Shown piece after piece: positions 26,484 to 35,426 of a DNA stretch of 64,000 bases. Origin of the DNA: JBKECF01 sp047974375 (GTDB taxonomy: Bacteria > Bacillota > Clostridia > Lachnospirales > CAMZNU01); NCBI GenBank assembly GCA_047974375.1, contig JBKECF010000095.1, positions 45,376 to 109,375 of the forward strand. Reading direction: 5' to 3'. The notes under the pieces are model-generated. The model did no database searches and was not told the origin of the DNA. It saw only the letters and a program-made list of their open reading frames with translations. The position numbers were made by a program, and so were the translations under genes. The first letter of the stretch is position 1. Each line of letters opens with the position of its first letter.

Positions 26484-27530
26484 GTGAAAAGAAAAATATT
26501 AGCAGTTTTATTAATGATAGCAATGTTAACTAGTTGTGGAGGAAGTGGCACTGCTTCAAATGTTAGTACAGGAGATGCTTCTAAGTCTACTGCATCTGAG
26601 AATGGAACGGAAGAAGGTGTAACTTTAAAGTTAGGTTTTTCCACGAATGAGGAAGACCCAAGAGCAATAGCTTCGGAACAGTTTAAGGCGGAGGTTGAAG
26701 AAAAAACAAAGGGTGTTATAAAAGTTGAAATTTATCCGGCTGGTCAATTAGGTGGGGATGCTGCATTAATAGAGGCAATGTCATTAGATTCAGGGACTGT
26801 GGATATAATAATAACTGATGCTAGTAATTTCGCTACTTACGAGCCTAAAATGGGTATATCTGCCCTTCCATTTCAATTTTCTACTTTTGAAGAGGCTTGG
26901 GATTTTATGGATAGCGATGTAGAAGCTAAGGCGGAAGAACTTTTGTTAAATTATAATATGAGAGTCCTTGCTCATTATGATAATGGATTCCGTTGTGTGA
27001 CAACTTCAAATGTGCCGGTGGAAACACCTGAAGATATGAATAACTTATTAATTCGTACGCCGGAAAATCCTGTTATAATGGCGACGATGGAAGCTTTAGG
27101 TGCTAATCCGCAACCTCTAGCTTTTTCAGAATTATATATGGCACTTCAACAAGGCACTTATGACGCGCAAGAAAACCCTATACCTGTTATATATAACAAT
27201 AATCTTTTTGAAGTGCAAAATAATTTATCTGTAACAAATCATATTTATTCAGGTATGTGTTTTACAATTGCTGATAGTACATGGGGTAAATTAAGCGATA
27301 CTCAAAAAGATATTGTTTCTGAGGCTGCTATTGCGTCACAGGATTTTAACAGGGAGCTTAATAAAACTCAAACAGAAGAATTGTTAAATAAGCTTGAAGA
27401 GGGTGGTATGAATATAATCAATCCAGAACTTGAACCTTTCGCACTAGCTACATTAAGTGTAGCCGAAAGCTTAAGGGATACATATGGTGAATTACTTGAT
27501 GAACTTGAAGCGTGGCAAAGCCAACGTTAA
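26484..27530 (+). CDS. TRAP transporter substrate-binding lipoprotein, DctP family
   Basis: The 348-residue protein has a short lipoprotein signal with the lipobox LTSC and Cys18. It also has the DctP hallmarks: VEIYPAGQLGGD near residue 90-101, a conserved Arg in RTPENP (about 193-198) that usually binds the substrate carboxylate, and a helical C-terminus. It should deliver an organic acid to the membrane components encoded next. It has a GGAGGGG ribosome site. A hairpin follows the gene, so it may be made in excess of the membrane subunits. Confidence 0.93.
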   Translation: MKRKILAVLLMIAMLTSCGGSGTASNVSTGDASKSTASENGTEEGVTLKLGFSTNEEDPRAIASEQFKAEVEEKTKGVIKVEIYPAGQLGGDAALIEAMSLDSGTVDIIITDASNFATYEPKMGISALPFQFSTFEEAWDFMDSDVEAKAEELLLNYNMRVLAHYDNGFRCVTTSNVPVETPEDMNNLLIRTPENPVIMATMEALGANPQPLAFSELYMALQQGTYDAQENPIPVIYNNNLFEVQNNLSVTNHIYSGMCFTIADSTWGKLSDTQKDIVSEAAIASQDFNRELNKTQTEELLNKLEEGGMNIINPELEPFALATLSVAESLRDTYGELLDELEAWQSQR

Positions 27531-27545
27531 AAGTTAAAAACTTGT

Positions 27546-27588
27546 AGAGAGGGGAAAGTTGCTTAGGTAACAACCTCTCTTAAATTTT
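27546..27588 (+). terminator. Intercistronic hairpin between dctP- and dctQ-type genes
   Basis: Arms AGAGAGG and CCTCTCT, with an inner GTTG/CAAC pairing, are followed by TAAATTTTAT. The weak T tract inside an operon fits attenuation or a processed 3' end that favours the binding protein. Confidence 0.6.
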
Positions 27589-27604
27589 ATGGAAGGCGAA
27601 AAAA

Positions 27605-28093
27605 ATGCGAAAAATACAAAATATTTTAGATAAAGCTTCTGCTAGTATTTCGGCAATTGTTTTAGGCGTTATGATGGTGATTTTATTTACTAATATAATT
27701 CTTAGGTATGTTCCCAATGTAGGTGGATTTAAATGGTATATGGAAGGTTCGCAGTATTTAAATGTTTGGGTAATGTTTATTGTAGGTATAAGCATAAGTG
27801 TAAAAGGTGAACATCTAAGTGTTAATGTTTTATTAGATGCATTAAAAGGAAGAACACAGGTAGTTGCTTTTGGGGTAGTGTCCTTTTTTACTACATTATT
27901 CTATATAGGTTTGACCTATGGAACAATTCAATTAGCTTCAAGGTCAAAACAATTTATATCGACTATGCAACCACTTAAAATGTCCTATGTATACTGGGTA
28001 ATTCCTATTTTGACAATGATATGTGCTGTAGGGGTAATTATTGAATATATTATTAGGGTACAAGACTTTGTAAATAAGAAGGAGGAAAAATAA
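27605..28093 (+). CDS. TRAP transporter small permease, DctQ family
   Basis: The 162-residue protein has four predicted membrane helices at about residues 15-35, 53-70, 90-112 and 132-152. The arrangement is that of DctQ, with a central WVMFIVGISISVKGEHL motif. It forms the membrane complex with the large subunit. Its TAA stop overlaps the next ATG by one base, so translation is coupled. Confidence 0.92.
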   Translation: MRKIQNILDKASASISAIVLGVMMVILFTNIILRYVPNVGGFKWYMEGSQYLNVWVMFIVGISISVKGEHLSVNVLLDALKGRTQVVAFGVVSFFTTLFYIGLTYGTIQLASRSKQFISTMQPLKMSYVYWVIPILTMICAVGVIIEYIIRVQDFVNKKEEK

Positions 28094-29367
28094 TGATTGC
28101 ATTTTTATTAATTTCTTTTTTTGTATTAATAGCAGTAGGAGTTCCTATTGCAATGTCTTTGGGCCTTGCAGCAATGGGTGGGATTTTATTTATTGATGGT
28201 GGTTCAATGGTAACAGTTGGGCAACGTGTCTTTGAGGGTATGAACTCATTTGCGCTTTTAGCCATACCTTTATATACCTTTGCTGGTTTCACCATGAGTA
28301 AAGGTGGAATTTCTAAGCGACTTATGGGATTTTGTTATGCCCTTGTTGGTAGGTTTACGGGTGGGCTTGCTCACGTTAATGTTTTGTCTAGTATGGTTTT
28401 TGCAGGTATTTCTGGGTCAGCTGTAGCCGATACGGCTGGCGTAAGTGGTATGATAATGCCAGAAATGGTAAAAAAGGGATATAGTAAAAAGTTGACAGTT
28501 GCCGTAACTGCCATTTCTTCTACTATAGGAATTGTAATACCACCTAGTATACCCATGGTTGTAATAGCTGGCATTTTAGGGGTTTCTACTGGGAAATTAT
28601 TTTTAGGTGGTATAATTCCAGGTATTTTATTAGGTATAGCACAAATGTTAGTCGCGTATTTTATGGCTAAAAAAGAAGGTATACCGAGAGAAGAAGGCAA
28701 ATTCGACATAAAAGAAATTTTAAGAACAGGATTTAGTTCTTTACCTGCTTTATTAATGCCTATAATTATAATTGGTACAATTATATCTGGAATTGTATCA
28801 CCTACAGAGGCTGGTGCTATTGCTGTTGTTTATGGATTAGTTGCAGGTGGTTTAGTATATAGAGAATTAAGGCTTTCAGACATTATAAATAGTATGATTG
28901 AAACAGCTAAAACAAGTGGGAAAATTTTTATTGTAATAGGCGCTGCTAAGTTATACACAGTTATGTTAACAACAGCTGGTTTTGACAGGTGGGTTACTAA
29001 TACATTACTTAATATAACAACAAATCCAACAATTATATTAATAATTATTTTATCTATATTCTTTTTTGTGACTATGTTCATGGAGTCTATAGCTACATTA
29101 ACATTATTTATGCCGGTGGTTTATCCAATTGCTGTAGCTGTGGGAATTGATCCTATTGTTTTATCTGTTTTAATAACTGTAGTAATAGGATTAGGTCTTG
29201 TTACACCACCAGTTGGAATGTGTATATATGTTGCTTGTGACCTTATGAATATACGTGTTGGTCAGGTAATGAGAACTCTTATGCCATTTTTAATAGCGAC
29301 TATTATAGTTATAATTATTTTAATAATGTTTCCTCAATTAATTTTATGGCCAGCAAGTTTAATATAG
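28093..29367 (+). CDS. TRAP transporter large permease, DctM family
   Basis: The 424-residue, very hydrophobic protein has about 12 helices and the DctM signatures FAGISGSAVADTAG (near residue 103) and IVIPPSIPMV (near 150). VSPTEAGAIAVVYG (about 235) and GLVTPPVGMC (about 370) match the repeated half. It carries sodium-driven import of the acid bound by the DctP protein. A GGAGG site overlaps the end of the DctQ gene. A family 1 repeat follows the stop codon. Confidence 0.94.
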   Translation: MIAFLLISFFVLIAVGVPIAMSLGLAAMGGILFIDGGSMVTVGQRVFEGMNSFALLAIPLYTFAGFTMSKGGISKRLMGFCYALVGRFTGGLAHVNVLSSMVFAGISGSAVADTAGVSGMIMPEMVKKGYSKKLTVAVTAISSTIGIVIPPSIPMVVIAGILGVSTGKLFLGGIIPGILLGIAQMLVAYFMAKKEGIPREEGKFDIKEILRTGFSSLPALLMPIIIIGTIISGIVSPTEAGAIAVVYGLVAGGLVYRELRLSDIINSMIETAKTSGKIFIVIGAAKLYTVMLTTAGFDRWVTNTLLNITTNPTIILIIILSIFFFVTMFMESIATLTLFMPVVYPIAVAVGIDPIVLSVLITVVIGLGLVTPPVGMCIYVACDLMNIRVGQVMRTLMPFLIATIIVIIILIMFPQLILWPASLI

Positions 29368-29420
29368 CTAGAAACTTGATAAAACCTATCTAATCTGGTA
29401 TAACAATATAAAAAATATTT

Positions 29421-29611
29421 GATCGATAAGAATTAGACCCCTACCTCAATGCTTGTAGCTAAATAGGTAGGGGGACTGTCTATAACCTGGTCGAAAGCTT
29501 TGCTTTCTGCTCGACTATGCAACCAAGTATGCGACCAACTCGGTTATGCGACCAAATTCTCCGTTCAGTGAGGGTACAAGCCCACACTGACGATAGGTCT
29601 ATTGACTAGAT
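29421..29611. repeat. Dispersed repeat family 1, copy c
   Basis: The left end GATCGATAAGAATTAGACCC (from 29421) and right end TGACGATAGGTCTATTGACT (29588-29607) are imperfect inverted repeats shared with four other loci in the window. The interior contains short internal repeats of the type ATGCGACCAA. It fills the 255-bp gap between the DctM and GntR genes. Confidence 0.75.
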
Positions 29612-29622
29612 AGGATGATTAT

Positions 29623-30351
29623 ATGGAAGAAAAAAGTTTTTTAAGAACATCATTAGGCAATAAGTCGGTGGTAGATGCAATCACCGATAGAATTATAAAT
29701 GCAATAATAAGTGGAGAACTGAAACCAGGGGATAAAGTACCAACGGAGATTGAACTGTGTAAGTCCCTTGAAGTAGGGAGAAATTCTGTAAGAGAGGCAA
29801 TAAAAAAATTAGAGGCATACGGAGTCGTGGAAATTAGAAGAGCTGAAGGAACTTTCGTATGTAACAATTACAATAAAAAAATGTTAGACCCTATGCTTTA
29901 TGGAATTATATTAAAAAAAGATTTTTGGAAAGATTTTATAGAGCTTAGAAGCGTAGTTGATATAGGTACTTTATATCTTGTAATAAAAACTTGTACAAAG
30001 GAACAATTTCAAGACTTAAACAAAGCTCTTATGGAATTAGAAAATGCTGTATTAGATAATAATGCAACTGTGGAAAAAATTATGGAAGCAGATACTGTGT
30101 TTCATATGGAAATAGCAAAAATAGCAAAAAATGAGTTGTTGGAAAGTGTAACAGAGTATGTTACTAGAATTACTATACCTTCTAGATTGCTTACTATAGA
30201 GGACATTCTAGAAAAAGGTGCAAAAGAAAATTTTATTGAATTACATAGACAATTTTTATGGATTATTAAGGAAAAACGACCAGAATTAATTGAAAAAACT
30301 GTATTAGACCATTATATTTATTGGAGAGAAAAGAAAAGGGAGGATAAATGA
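29623..30351 (+). CDS. GntR-family regulator with FCD domain (FadR subfamily)
   Basis: The 242-residue protein has an N-terminal winged helix at about residues 15-80. It contains the GntR pattern: SGELKPGDKVPTEIEL, a recognition helix VGRNSVREAIKKLEAYG, and a wing ending GTFV. An all-helical FCD ligand domain follows at about 95-230, including DTVFHMEIAKIAKN, which in this family helps form a metal site. It probably senses an acid and controls the neighbouring TRAP/DUF849/DUF1537 cluster. Its stop overlaps the start of the DUF849 gene (ATGA). No strong ribosome site precedes the ATG, which lies close to the repeat end. Confidence 0.92.
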   Translation: MEEKSFLRTSLGNKSVVDAITDRIINAIISGELKPGDKVPTEIELCKSLEVGRNSVREAIKKLEAYGVVEIRRAEGTFVCNNYNKKMLDPMLYGIILKKDFWKDFIELRSVVDIGTLYLVIKTCTKEQFQDLNKALMELENAVLDNNATVEKIMEADTVFHMEIAKIAKNELLESVTEYVTRITIPSRLLTIEDILEKGAKENFIELHRQFLWIIKEKRPELIEKTVLDHYIYWREKKREDK

Positions 30352-31166
30352 AAAAAATACTAATATCTGTAGCACCAGTTTCTGCTACAGATACACATAT
30401 AGACCCTGTGGCTATTGCTAATGATGTAGTTGCTTGTAGTAAATCTGGGGCGGCAATGGTTCATCTTCATGTAAGGGATAAAAAAGGGCAATTAACATCC
30501 GATTTATCTCTTTTGGAGGAAACTATAAGACTAATAAAAGCTCAATGCGATATTATTGTACAGGCATCAACAGGTGGAGTGTCAAATTTAACAATTGAAG
30601 AAAGATGTGCACCTCTTTATGGAAATTGGGTTGAAGCTACTTCCTTAAATGTAGGCTCTGTAAACCTCGGGGAATATGTTTATAAAAATCCCATAAAGGA
30701 CGTAAAATATTGTGTAGATCAAATTATAAAAAATAAAAAAATTCCTGAAATAGAAGTTTTTGAAATGGGTATGGTTCATACTGCAAAAGAGCTGTGCGAG
30801 GAGTTTGACTTTATTAAGCCGGTTTTATTTAGCGTAGTTTTGGGACATATAGGAGCGTCACCGGCTACTGTGGGTACTTTGAAATCTATGGTAGGCTCAT
30901 TAAATGAATTTTTTCCTAATGAAAAAGAAATGTTATGGGGCATAACTCATGCTCACAGACAAGATTTTAGTATAATAAAACAGGCGATAGAAATGGGTGC
31001 TTCAACTATAAGAATAGGTTTTGAAGATAGTAAATATATTAATGCAGGTGTTACTGTTGATACAAATTTACCTCTTGTGGAAAAAGTTGCTAGTATTGTA
31101 AAAGAAATGAATTGTTTACCAGCTTCGCCGAAAGAGGCGAGGGAAATGTTAAATATTCCTGTGTGA
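30348..31166 (+). CDS. DUF849 beta-keto acid cleavage enzyme (BKACE family)
   Basis: The 272-residue zinc-dependent TIM-barrel protein belongs to the BKACE family, which condenses a beta-keto acid with acetyl-CoA to give a CoA ester and acetoacetate. The metal ligands are visible: His39 and His41 in MVHLHVRD, and Glu226 in IRIGFEDS. The QASTGG block near 72-77 and EVFEMGMVH near 136-144 also fit. It is translationally coupled to the FCD regulator (4-base overlap) and ends at a strong terminator. Its keto-acid substrate is unknown; context with a TRAP importer suggests a product of an imported acid. Confidence 0.92.
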   Translation: MKKILISVAPVSATDTHIDPVAIANDVVACSKSGAAMVHLHVRDKKGQLTSDLSLLEETIRLIKAQCDIIVQASTGGVSNLTIEERCAPLYGNWVEATSLNVGSVNLGEYVYKNPIKDVKYCVDQIIKNKKIPEIEVFEMGMVHTAKELCEEFDFIKPVLFSVVLGHIGASPATVGTLKSMVGSLNEFFPNEKEMLWGITHAHRQDFSIIKQAIEMGASTIRIGFEDSKYINAGVTVDTNLPLVEKVASIVKEMNCLPASPKEAREMLNIPV

Positions 31167-31169
31167 TTT

Positions 31170-31212
31170 ACGCAAAAAAACTCCGGTTCATATGACTGGA
31201 GTTTCTTTGCGT
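31170..31212 (+). terminator. Rho-independent terminator
   Basis: A long hairpin pairs ACGCAAA with TTTGCGT outside and ACTCC with GGAGT inside. It starts three bases after the DUF849 stop codon and closes the sugar-acid cluster. The downstream T tract is weak. Confidence 0.75.
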
Positions 31213-31238
31213 TATATAAAAATATAAATCTATATTTT

Positions 31239-31396
31239 ATCGGTAAGAATTAGACCCCCACCTCAATGTATACATCTGGTCGTTTACTACGTAAACTGCT
31301 CTGGTCATAAAGCTTTGCTTTATTACTCTAGTATGCGACCAAATTCGTCGCTTAGTGGGAATACAAGCCCACACTGACGAAAGGCCTATTGACTAT
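31239..31396. repeat. Dispersed repeat family 1, copy d
   Basis: The left end ATCGGTAAGAATTAGACCCC and right end TGACGAAAGGCCTATTGACT match the other copies as inverted ends. The interior includes CTCTGGTCATAAAGC (shared with 12919 onward) and a CTTTATT-type block shared with family 2. It occupies the space between two converging genes. Confidence 0.75.
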
Positions 31397-31399
31397 ATT

Positions 31400-34024
31400 T
31401 TACTTATATTTAATAGCAGCTTGTGCAGCGGCTAAACGAGCAATTGGTACACGGTATGGTGAACAAGAAATATAATCCACATCAGCTAGGTGGAAGAAGT
31501 CCACACTTGAAGGGTCGCCCCCGTGCTCTCCGCAAATACCTAGATGTATATTAGGGTTAGCTTTTCTTCCTTTTTCGATTGCTATTTTTATTAATGCTCC
31601 AACGCCTTCTTGGTCAAGTCGGGCTGTAGGATCATAGTCGAATATTTTTGCGTTCATGTAGTTTTCTAAAATTTGACCAGAATCATCTCTAGAAAGCCCA
31701 TAAGTCATTTGAGTTAAGTCGTTTGTACCAAAGGAGAAGAACTCAACTTCTTTAGCTATTTCATCGGCTGTTAAAGCGGCTCTAGGTAGTTCAATCATTG
31801 TACCTATGCGGTATTCAATAGTTGTGCCTTGCTTTTTCATAACTTTTTCAGCAGTTGTTGTTATTATATTTTTTACGTATTTAAGCTCTCGTATGTCACA
31901 TATAAGAGGAATCATTATTTCAGGTGTAATGTCATATTCCAGCTCGTTAATAACATAAATAGCTGCTTCAATAATGGCTCTAGTTTGCATTTCTGCAATT
32001 TCAGGATAACTTATGGCAAGTCTACAGCCTCTATGGCCTATCATTGGGTTAAATTCGTGAAGACTATTGGCTTTTTCTCTTAGCTCAGCAATAGATTTTC
32101 CCATTATTTTAGATAATGATATAAACTCGTCCTTATGGGTAGGCAAAAACTCGTGTAAAGGTGGGTCTAAAAGCCTTACAGTAACTGGTTTGCCCGCCAT
32201 AGAGCTGTATAAATCAATAAAGTCATTTTTTTGGTATGGTAATAGTAATTTAAGGGCTTTCTTTCTTTCTTCTGTAGTGTCAGAAAGTATCATTTGTTGC
32301 ATTTTTTGTATTCTTTCTTCTTTAAAGAACATGTGCTCAGTTCTTGTAAGGCCTATACCTTCAGCCCCAAAAGATATGGCTTTTTTCGCTCCCCTAGGAG
32401 TATCGGCATTAGTTCTAACACCGAGTACACGTACCTCGTCTGCCCAGGACATAAATTTCGCAAAGTTACCAGAAATTTCTGGTTCAGATGTTTCTATTTT
32501 TCCAGCAAAAATACTTCCAGTAGTACCATTTAAGGAAATGTAGTCACCTTCTAGGAATTTTCTACCCTTTAGTTTAAAGTATTTTTCTTCTTCATTTATT
32601 TTTATAGCTTCACAACCTGATACACAGCAACGTCCCATTCCTCTTGCAACTACAGCCGCGTGAGAAGTTGTACCTCCATGAACAGTTAAGACACCTTGGG
32701 CTAGATTCATCCCTTCTATATCTTCAGGTGATGTTTCAAAACGAACTAAAATTGTTTTTTCGCCACGTGCAACAGCATTTTTTAGGTCTTCTGAATTAAA
32801 GTAGATTTTACCACAGGCTGCACCAGGGGATGCTGGTATACCTTTACCCATAGGAATTGATTCTCTTAAAACTTTTGGGTCGAATACTGGGTATAGTAGT
32901 TGACCTAGTTGTTTTGCTTCTATCATAACTAAGGCTTCTTCTTTAGTTATTAAGTTCTCTTCTACCATGTCAACAGCGATTTTTAAGGCTGCTTGAACTG
33001 TTCTTTTTGCGTTTCTAGTTTGAAGGAAATATAATTTATTGTCTTCAATTGTAATTTCCATATCTTGTACATTTTTATAATGTTTTTCAAGGATATTAGC
33101 GTATTCTATAAATTCATTGTAAATTTTTGGCATATCTGTTTTAAGATTATGAAATGGTTCTGGGGTTCTTATACCAGCTACAACGTCTTCCCCTTGGGCA
33201 TTTAGCATATATTCACCGTATATAGCTTTTTCGCCAGTGGCAACATTACGGGAAAAAACGACTCCAGTTCCAGAAGTATTACCCATATTACCAAATACCA
33301 TAGATTGTACAGTAACAGCAGTTCCCCAATCGTATGGAATGTCATTCATTTTTCTGTATACAAAGGCTCTTGGATTATCCCATGAACTAAAAACAGCTCC
33401 AATTGCTTTAAAAAGTTGTTTTCTTGCGTCGTCTGGGAATTCTTCACCTTGTTCTTTTAAATATATTTCCTTGAATTTTTTAACAATATCTTTTAAGTCT
33501 TCAGCAGTTAAGTCAGAATCTACAGTACAATTTCTTTTTTCCTTGTAAAAGTTAAATTCCTTATCGAAGTAGGATTTTGGGATTCCCATAACTACATCGG
33601 AGAACATCATTATAAATCTTCTATAAGAGTCGTAGGCAAACCTAGGGTTATTTGTAAGTTTTGCTAGGCCTTCAACGGATAAATGGTTTAAACCTAGGTT
33701 TAAAACTGTATCCATCATTCCAGGCATAGATGCCCTTGCACCGGAGCGAACAGAAACTAAAAGGGGAGTATTATAATCTCCAAATTTTTTTCATGTTTGT
33801 TTGTCAATTTTTTCTAATGAAATTTCTATTTCTTTTTTTATTTCATCAGGCAAGGAATGGTTGTTCTTATTATATATTGAACATACCTCTGTTGTTACTG
33901 TAAAACCTTGTGGTATAGGTAAACCTAAATTAGTCATTTCAGCTAGGTTTGCACCCTTACCCCCGAGGAGTTCCCTCATATTACTATTACCTTCATTGAA
34001 TAAATACACATATTTATTATTCAT
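31400..34024 (-). pseudogene. ppdK: Pyruvate phosphate dikinase interrupted by one in-frame TGA
   Basis: The enzyme interconverts pyruvate/ATP/Pi and PEP/AMP/PPi. From ATG 34024 the frame encodes 77 residues (LLGGKGANLAEM, PIPQGFTVTTE), meets TGA at 33791-33793, and continues in the same frame for 21 codons (including LLVSVRSGARAS) into the 775-codon remainder. Total length is 874 codons, the family norm. The rest is intact: the phosphohistidine loop GGTTSHAAVVARGMG, the PEP domain and ICGEHGGDP. Clostridial homologues normally have Gly-Lys-Lys at the stop, so GGA to TGA is the simplest change. It could be a nonsense mutation, a sequencing error or read-through. Nearby genes use TGA as stop. 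Confidence 0.9.
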
Positions 34025-34068
34025 AATTACCCCCTTCTAAAGAATTTGATTATAACGTTAATGTTGCA

Positions 34069-34097
34069 ATTGTATATTATCTTTTTAACTGTGTCAA
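34069..34097 (-). promoter_or_regulatory. Sigma-A promoter of ppdK
   Basis: Read on the minus strand, TTGACA (34097-34092) and TACAAT (34074-34069) are 17 bases apart and lie 45 bases before the ppdK ATG. The transcribed leader contains the near-palindrome ATTAACGTTATAAT at 34062-34049. Confidence 0.8.
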
Positions 34098-34231
34098 TCT
34101 TTTTATGCATAATCACCACTGAAAGTTTTTTGCATTTTTAATATTTATCGCCATTGAGCAAAAACTTTTTATCTTGAAAGAAATGAATTTTAAGGATATA
34201 ATTGTTTTGATAAACCGGTTGAAATTTTTAT

Positions 34232-34240
34232 TGCTATAAT
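34232..34240 (+). promoter_or_regulatory. Extended -10 element of the fba promoter
   Basis: TGCTATAAT forms an extended -10 hexamer 65 bases before the fba ATG. I see no good -35 at the usual spacing, which is common with extended -10 promoters. Confidence 0.55.
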
Positions 34241-34304
34241 CCTATTTTATCCCCAGCGAATAACTTAGGTTTAAATATTATGTTTTTATTTTAGGAGGTT
34301 TGAT

Positions 34305-35168
34305 ATGTTAGTATCAGCAAAAGCAATGTTAGAAAAAGCAAGAAAAGAAGGTTATGCAGTTGGTCAATTCAACATTAACAATTTAGAATGGACAAAGGCA
34401 ATTCTATTAACAGCACAAGAGTGCAATTCTCCAGTTATTTTAGGTGTTTCTGAAGGTGCTGGTAAATACATGTGTGGATTTACAACTGTAACGGAAATGA
34501 CTAAAGCTATGATTAAAGAGCTAGGAATTACAGTTCCTGTTGCATTACACCTTGACCATGGTAGTTATGAAGGTGCTAAAAAATGTATAGAAGCAGGCTT
34601 TTCTTCTATTATGTTTGATGGTTCTCACTATCCAATAGATGAAAATATTGAAAAAACAAAAGAGTTTGTTGGTATTTGTAAAGAAAAAGGCATATCTTTA
34701 GAGGCGGAAGTTGGAGCTATTGGCGGCGAGGAAGATGGCGTTGTTGGTAATGGTGAAATTGCAGACGTTAATGAATGTAAGCAAATTGCAGACTTAGGTG
34801 TTGATATGCTTGCTGCAGGTATTGGTAATATTCATGGTAAATACCCATCTAACTGGAAAGGCCTAGACTTTGGCACTTTAGGTGAAATTAATAAAGCTAC
34901 TGGCAACATGCCTTTAGTATTACATGGTGGTACAGGTATACCTGAAGAAATGGTTAAGGAAGCGATTTCTTTAGGCGTTGCAAAAATCAATGTTAACACT
35001 GAATGCCAACTAACATTTGCTGCAGCAACTCGCAAATATGTAGAGGCTGGCAAAGATAAAGAAGGTAAAGGTTACGACCCTCGTAAACTTTTAGCTCCTG
35101 GCTTTGAAGCTATAAAAGCAACTGTTAAAGAAAAAATGGAATTATTTGGTTCTGTAAATAGAGCTTAA
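34305..35168 (+). CDS. fba: Class II fructose-1,6-bisphosphate aldolase
   Basis: The 287-residue zinc enzyme splits fructose-1,6-bisphosphate in glycolysis. HLDHG at 82-86 carries catalytic Asp84 and zinc ligand His85. Further family blocks are MFDGSH, GIGNIHGKYP (second His ligand) and LHGGTGIP (third His and phosphate site), and an INVNTE segment completes the site. The length fits the bacterial class IIB group, and it ends without extra domains. It has a GGAGG site, its own promoter and a strong terminator, so it is a single-gene unit. It diverges from ppdK, so two central carbon-flow genes share one control region. Confidence 0.95.
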   Translation: MLVSAKAMLEKARKEGYAVGQFNINNLEWTKAILLTAQECNSPVILGVSEGAGKYMCGFTTVTEMTKAMIKELGITVPVALHLDHGSYEGAKKCIEAGFSSIMFDGSHYPIDENIEKTKEFVGICKEKGISLEAEVGAIGGEEDGVVGNGEIADVNECKQIADLGVDMLAAGIGNIHGKYPSNWKGLDFGTLGEINKATGNMPLVLHGGTGIPEEMVKEAISLGVAKINVNTECQLTFAAATRKYVEAGKDKEGKGYDPRKLLAPGFEAIKATVKEKMELFGSVNRA

Positions 35169-35180
35169 GTTTTACCTAGG

Positions 35181-35220
35181 GGATGTAGTTTACAAATAAA
35201 AGTAAACTACATCCTTTCTT
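35181..35220 (+). terminator. Rho-independent terminator of fba
   Basis: A perfect 13-bp stem GGATGTAGTTTAC/GTAAACTACATCC with an 8-base loop is followed by TTTCTTTAA. Confidence 0.92.
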
Positions 35221-35309
35221 TAATGTTCAAAACCTAAAAGTTATGGACTAGTTGTACTAATTCACTTTTTAAATTTACGTAAAGATAGTTTTAAGGTAAT
35301 ATGTGTATG

Positions 35310-35396
35310 TGTTACTACTTACCATAATATTTGTATTCTCAAATACTCGCTGTTTTTAACAACGACCCCCCCTTTGTTAAGTAGTAACATTTTTTT
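35310..35396 (+). other. Structured leader-like element before the GGDEF gene (candidate cis-RNA)
   Basis: A perfect 12-bp stem, TGTTACTACTTA (35310-35321) with TAAGTAGTAACA (35378-35389), encloses 56 bases and is followed by seven T residues. Inside are a hairpin TATTTG/CAAATA (35328-35333 with 35340-35345) and arms TTAACAA (35356-35362) and TTGTTAA (35374-35380) around a C-rich loop. The last arm overlaps the outer stem by three bases, so the two pairings compete. The element ends 30 bases before the diguanylate cyclase ATG and looks like a terminator-controlled leader. It matches no riboswitch consensus I can recall; a mobile-element remnant is also possible. Confidence 0.5.
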
Positions 35397-35426
35397 ATAA
35401 TTCGATGTAAATCAGGACGGTGAAAG

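Noticed and set aside
28371..28709. Minus-strand frame inside the DctM gene
   Set aside because: It lies wholly within a clear DctM gene and encodes no recognisable protein.
33791..33793. Reassigned TGA codon (as glycine or tryptophan) or selenocysteine
   Set aside because: Other genes in the window end at TGA (for example the propeller glycosidase and the FCD regulator), so the code is not changed. No SECIS-like hairpin stood out after the codon, and the family has glycine, not cysteine, there.
35310..35396. Known c-di-GMP riboswitch (class I or II)
   Set aside because: The expected conserved core sequences and tetraloop-receptor parts are not visible; only the position before a GGDEF gene fits.
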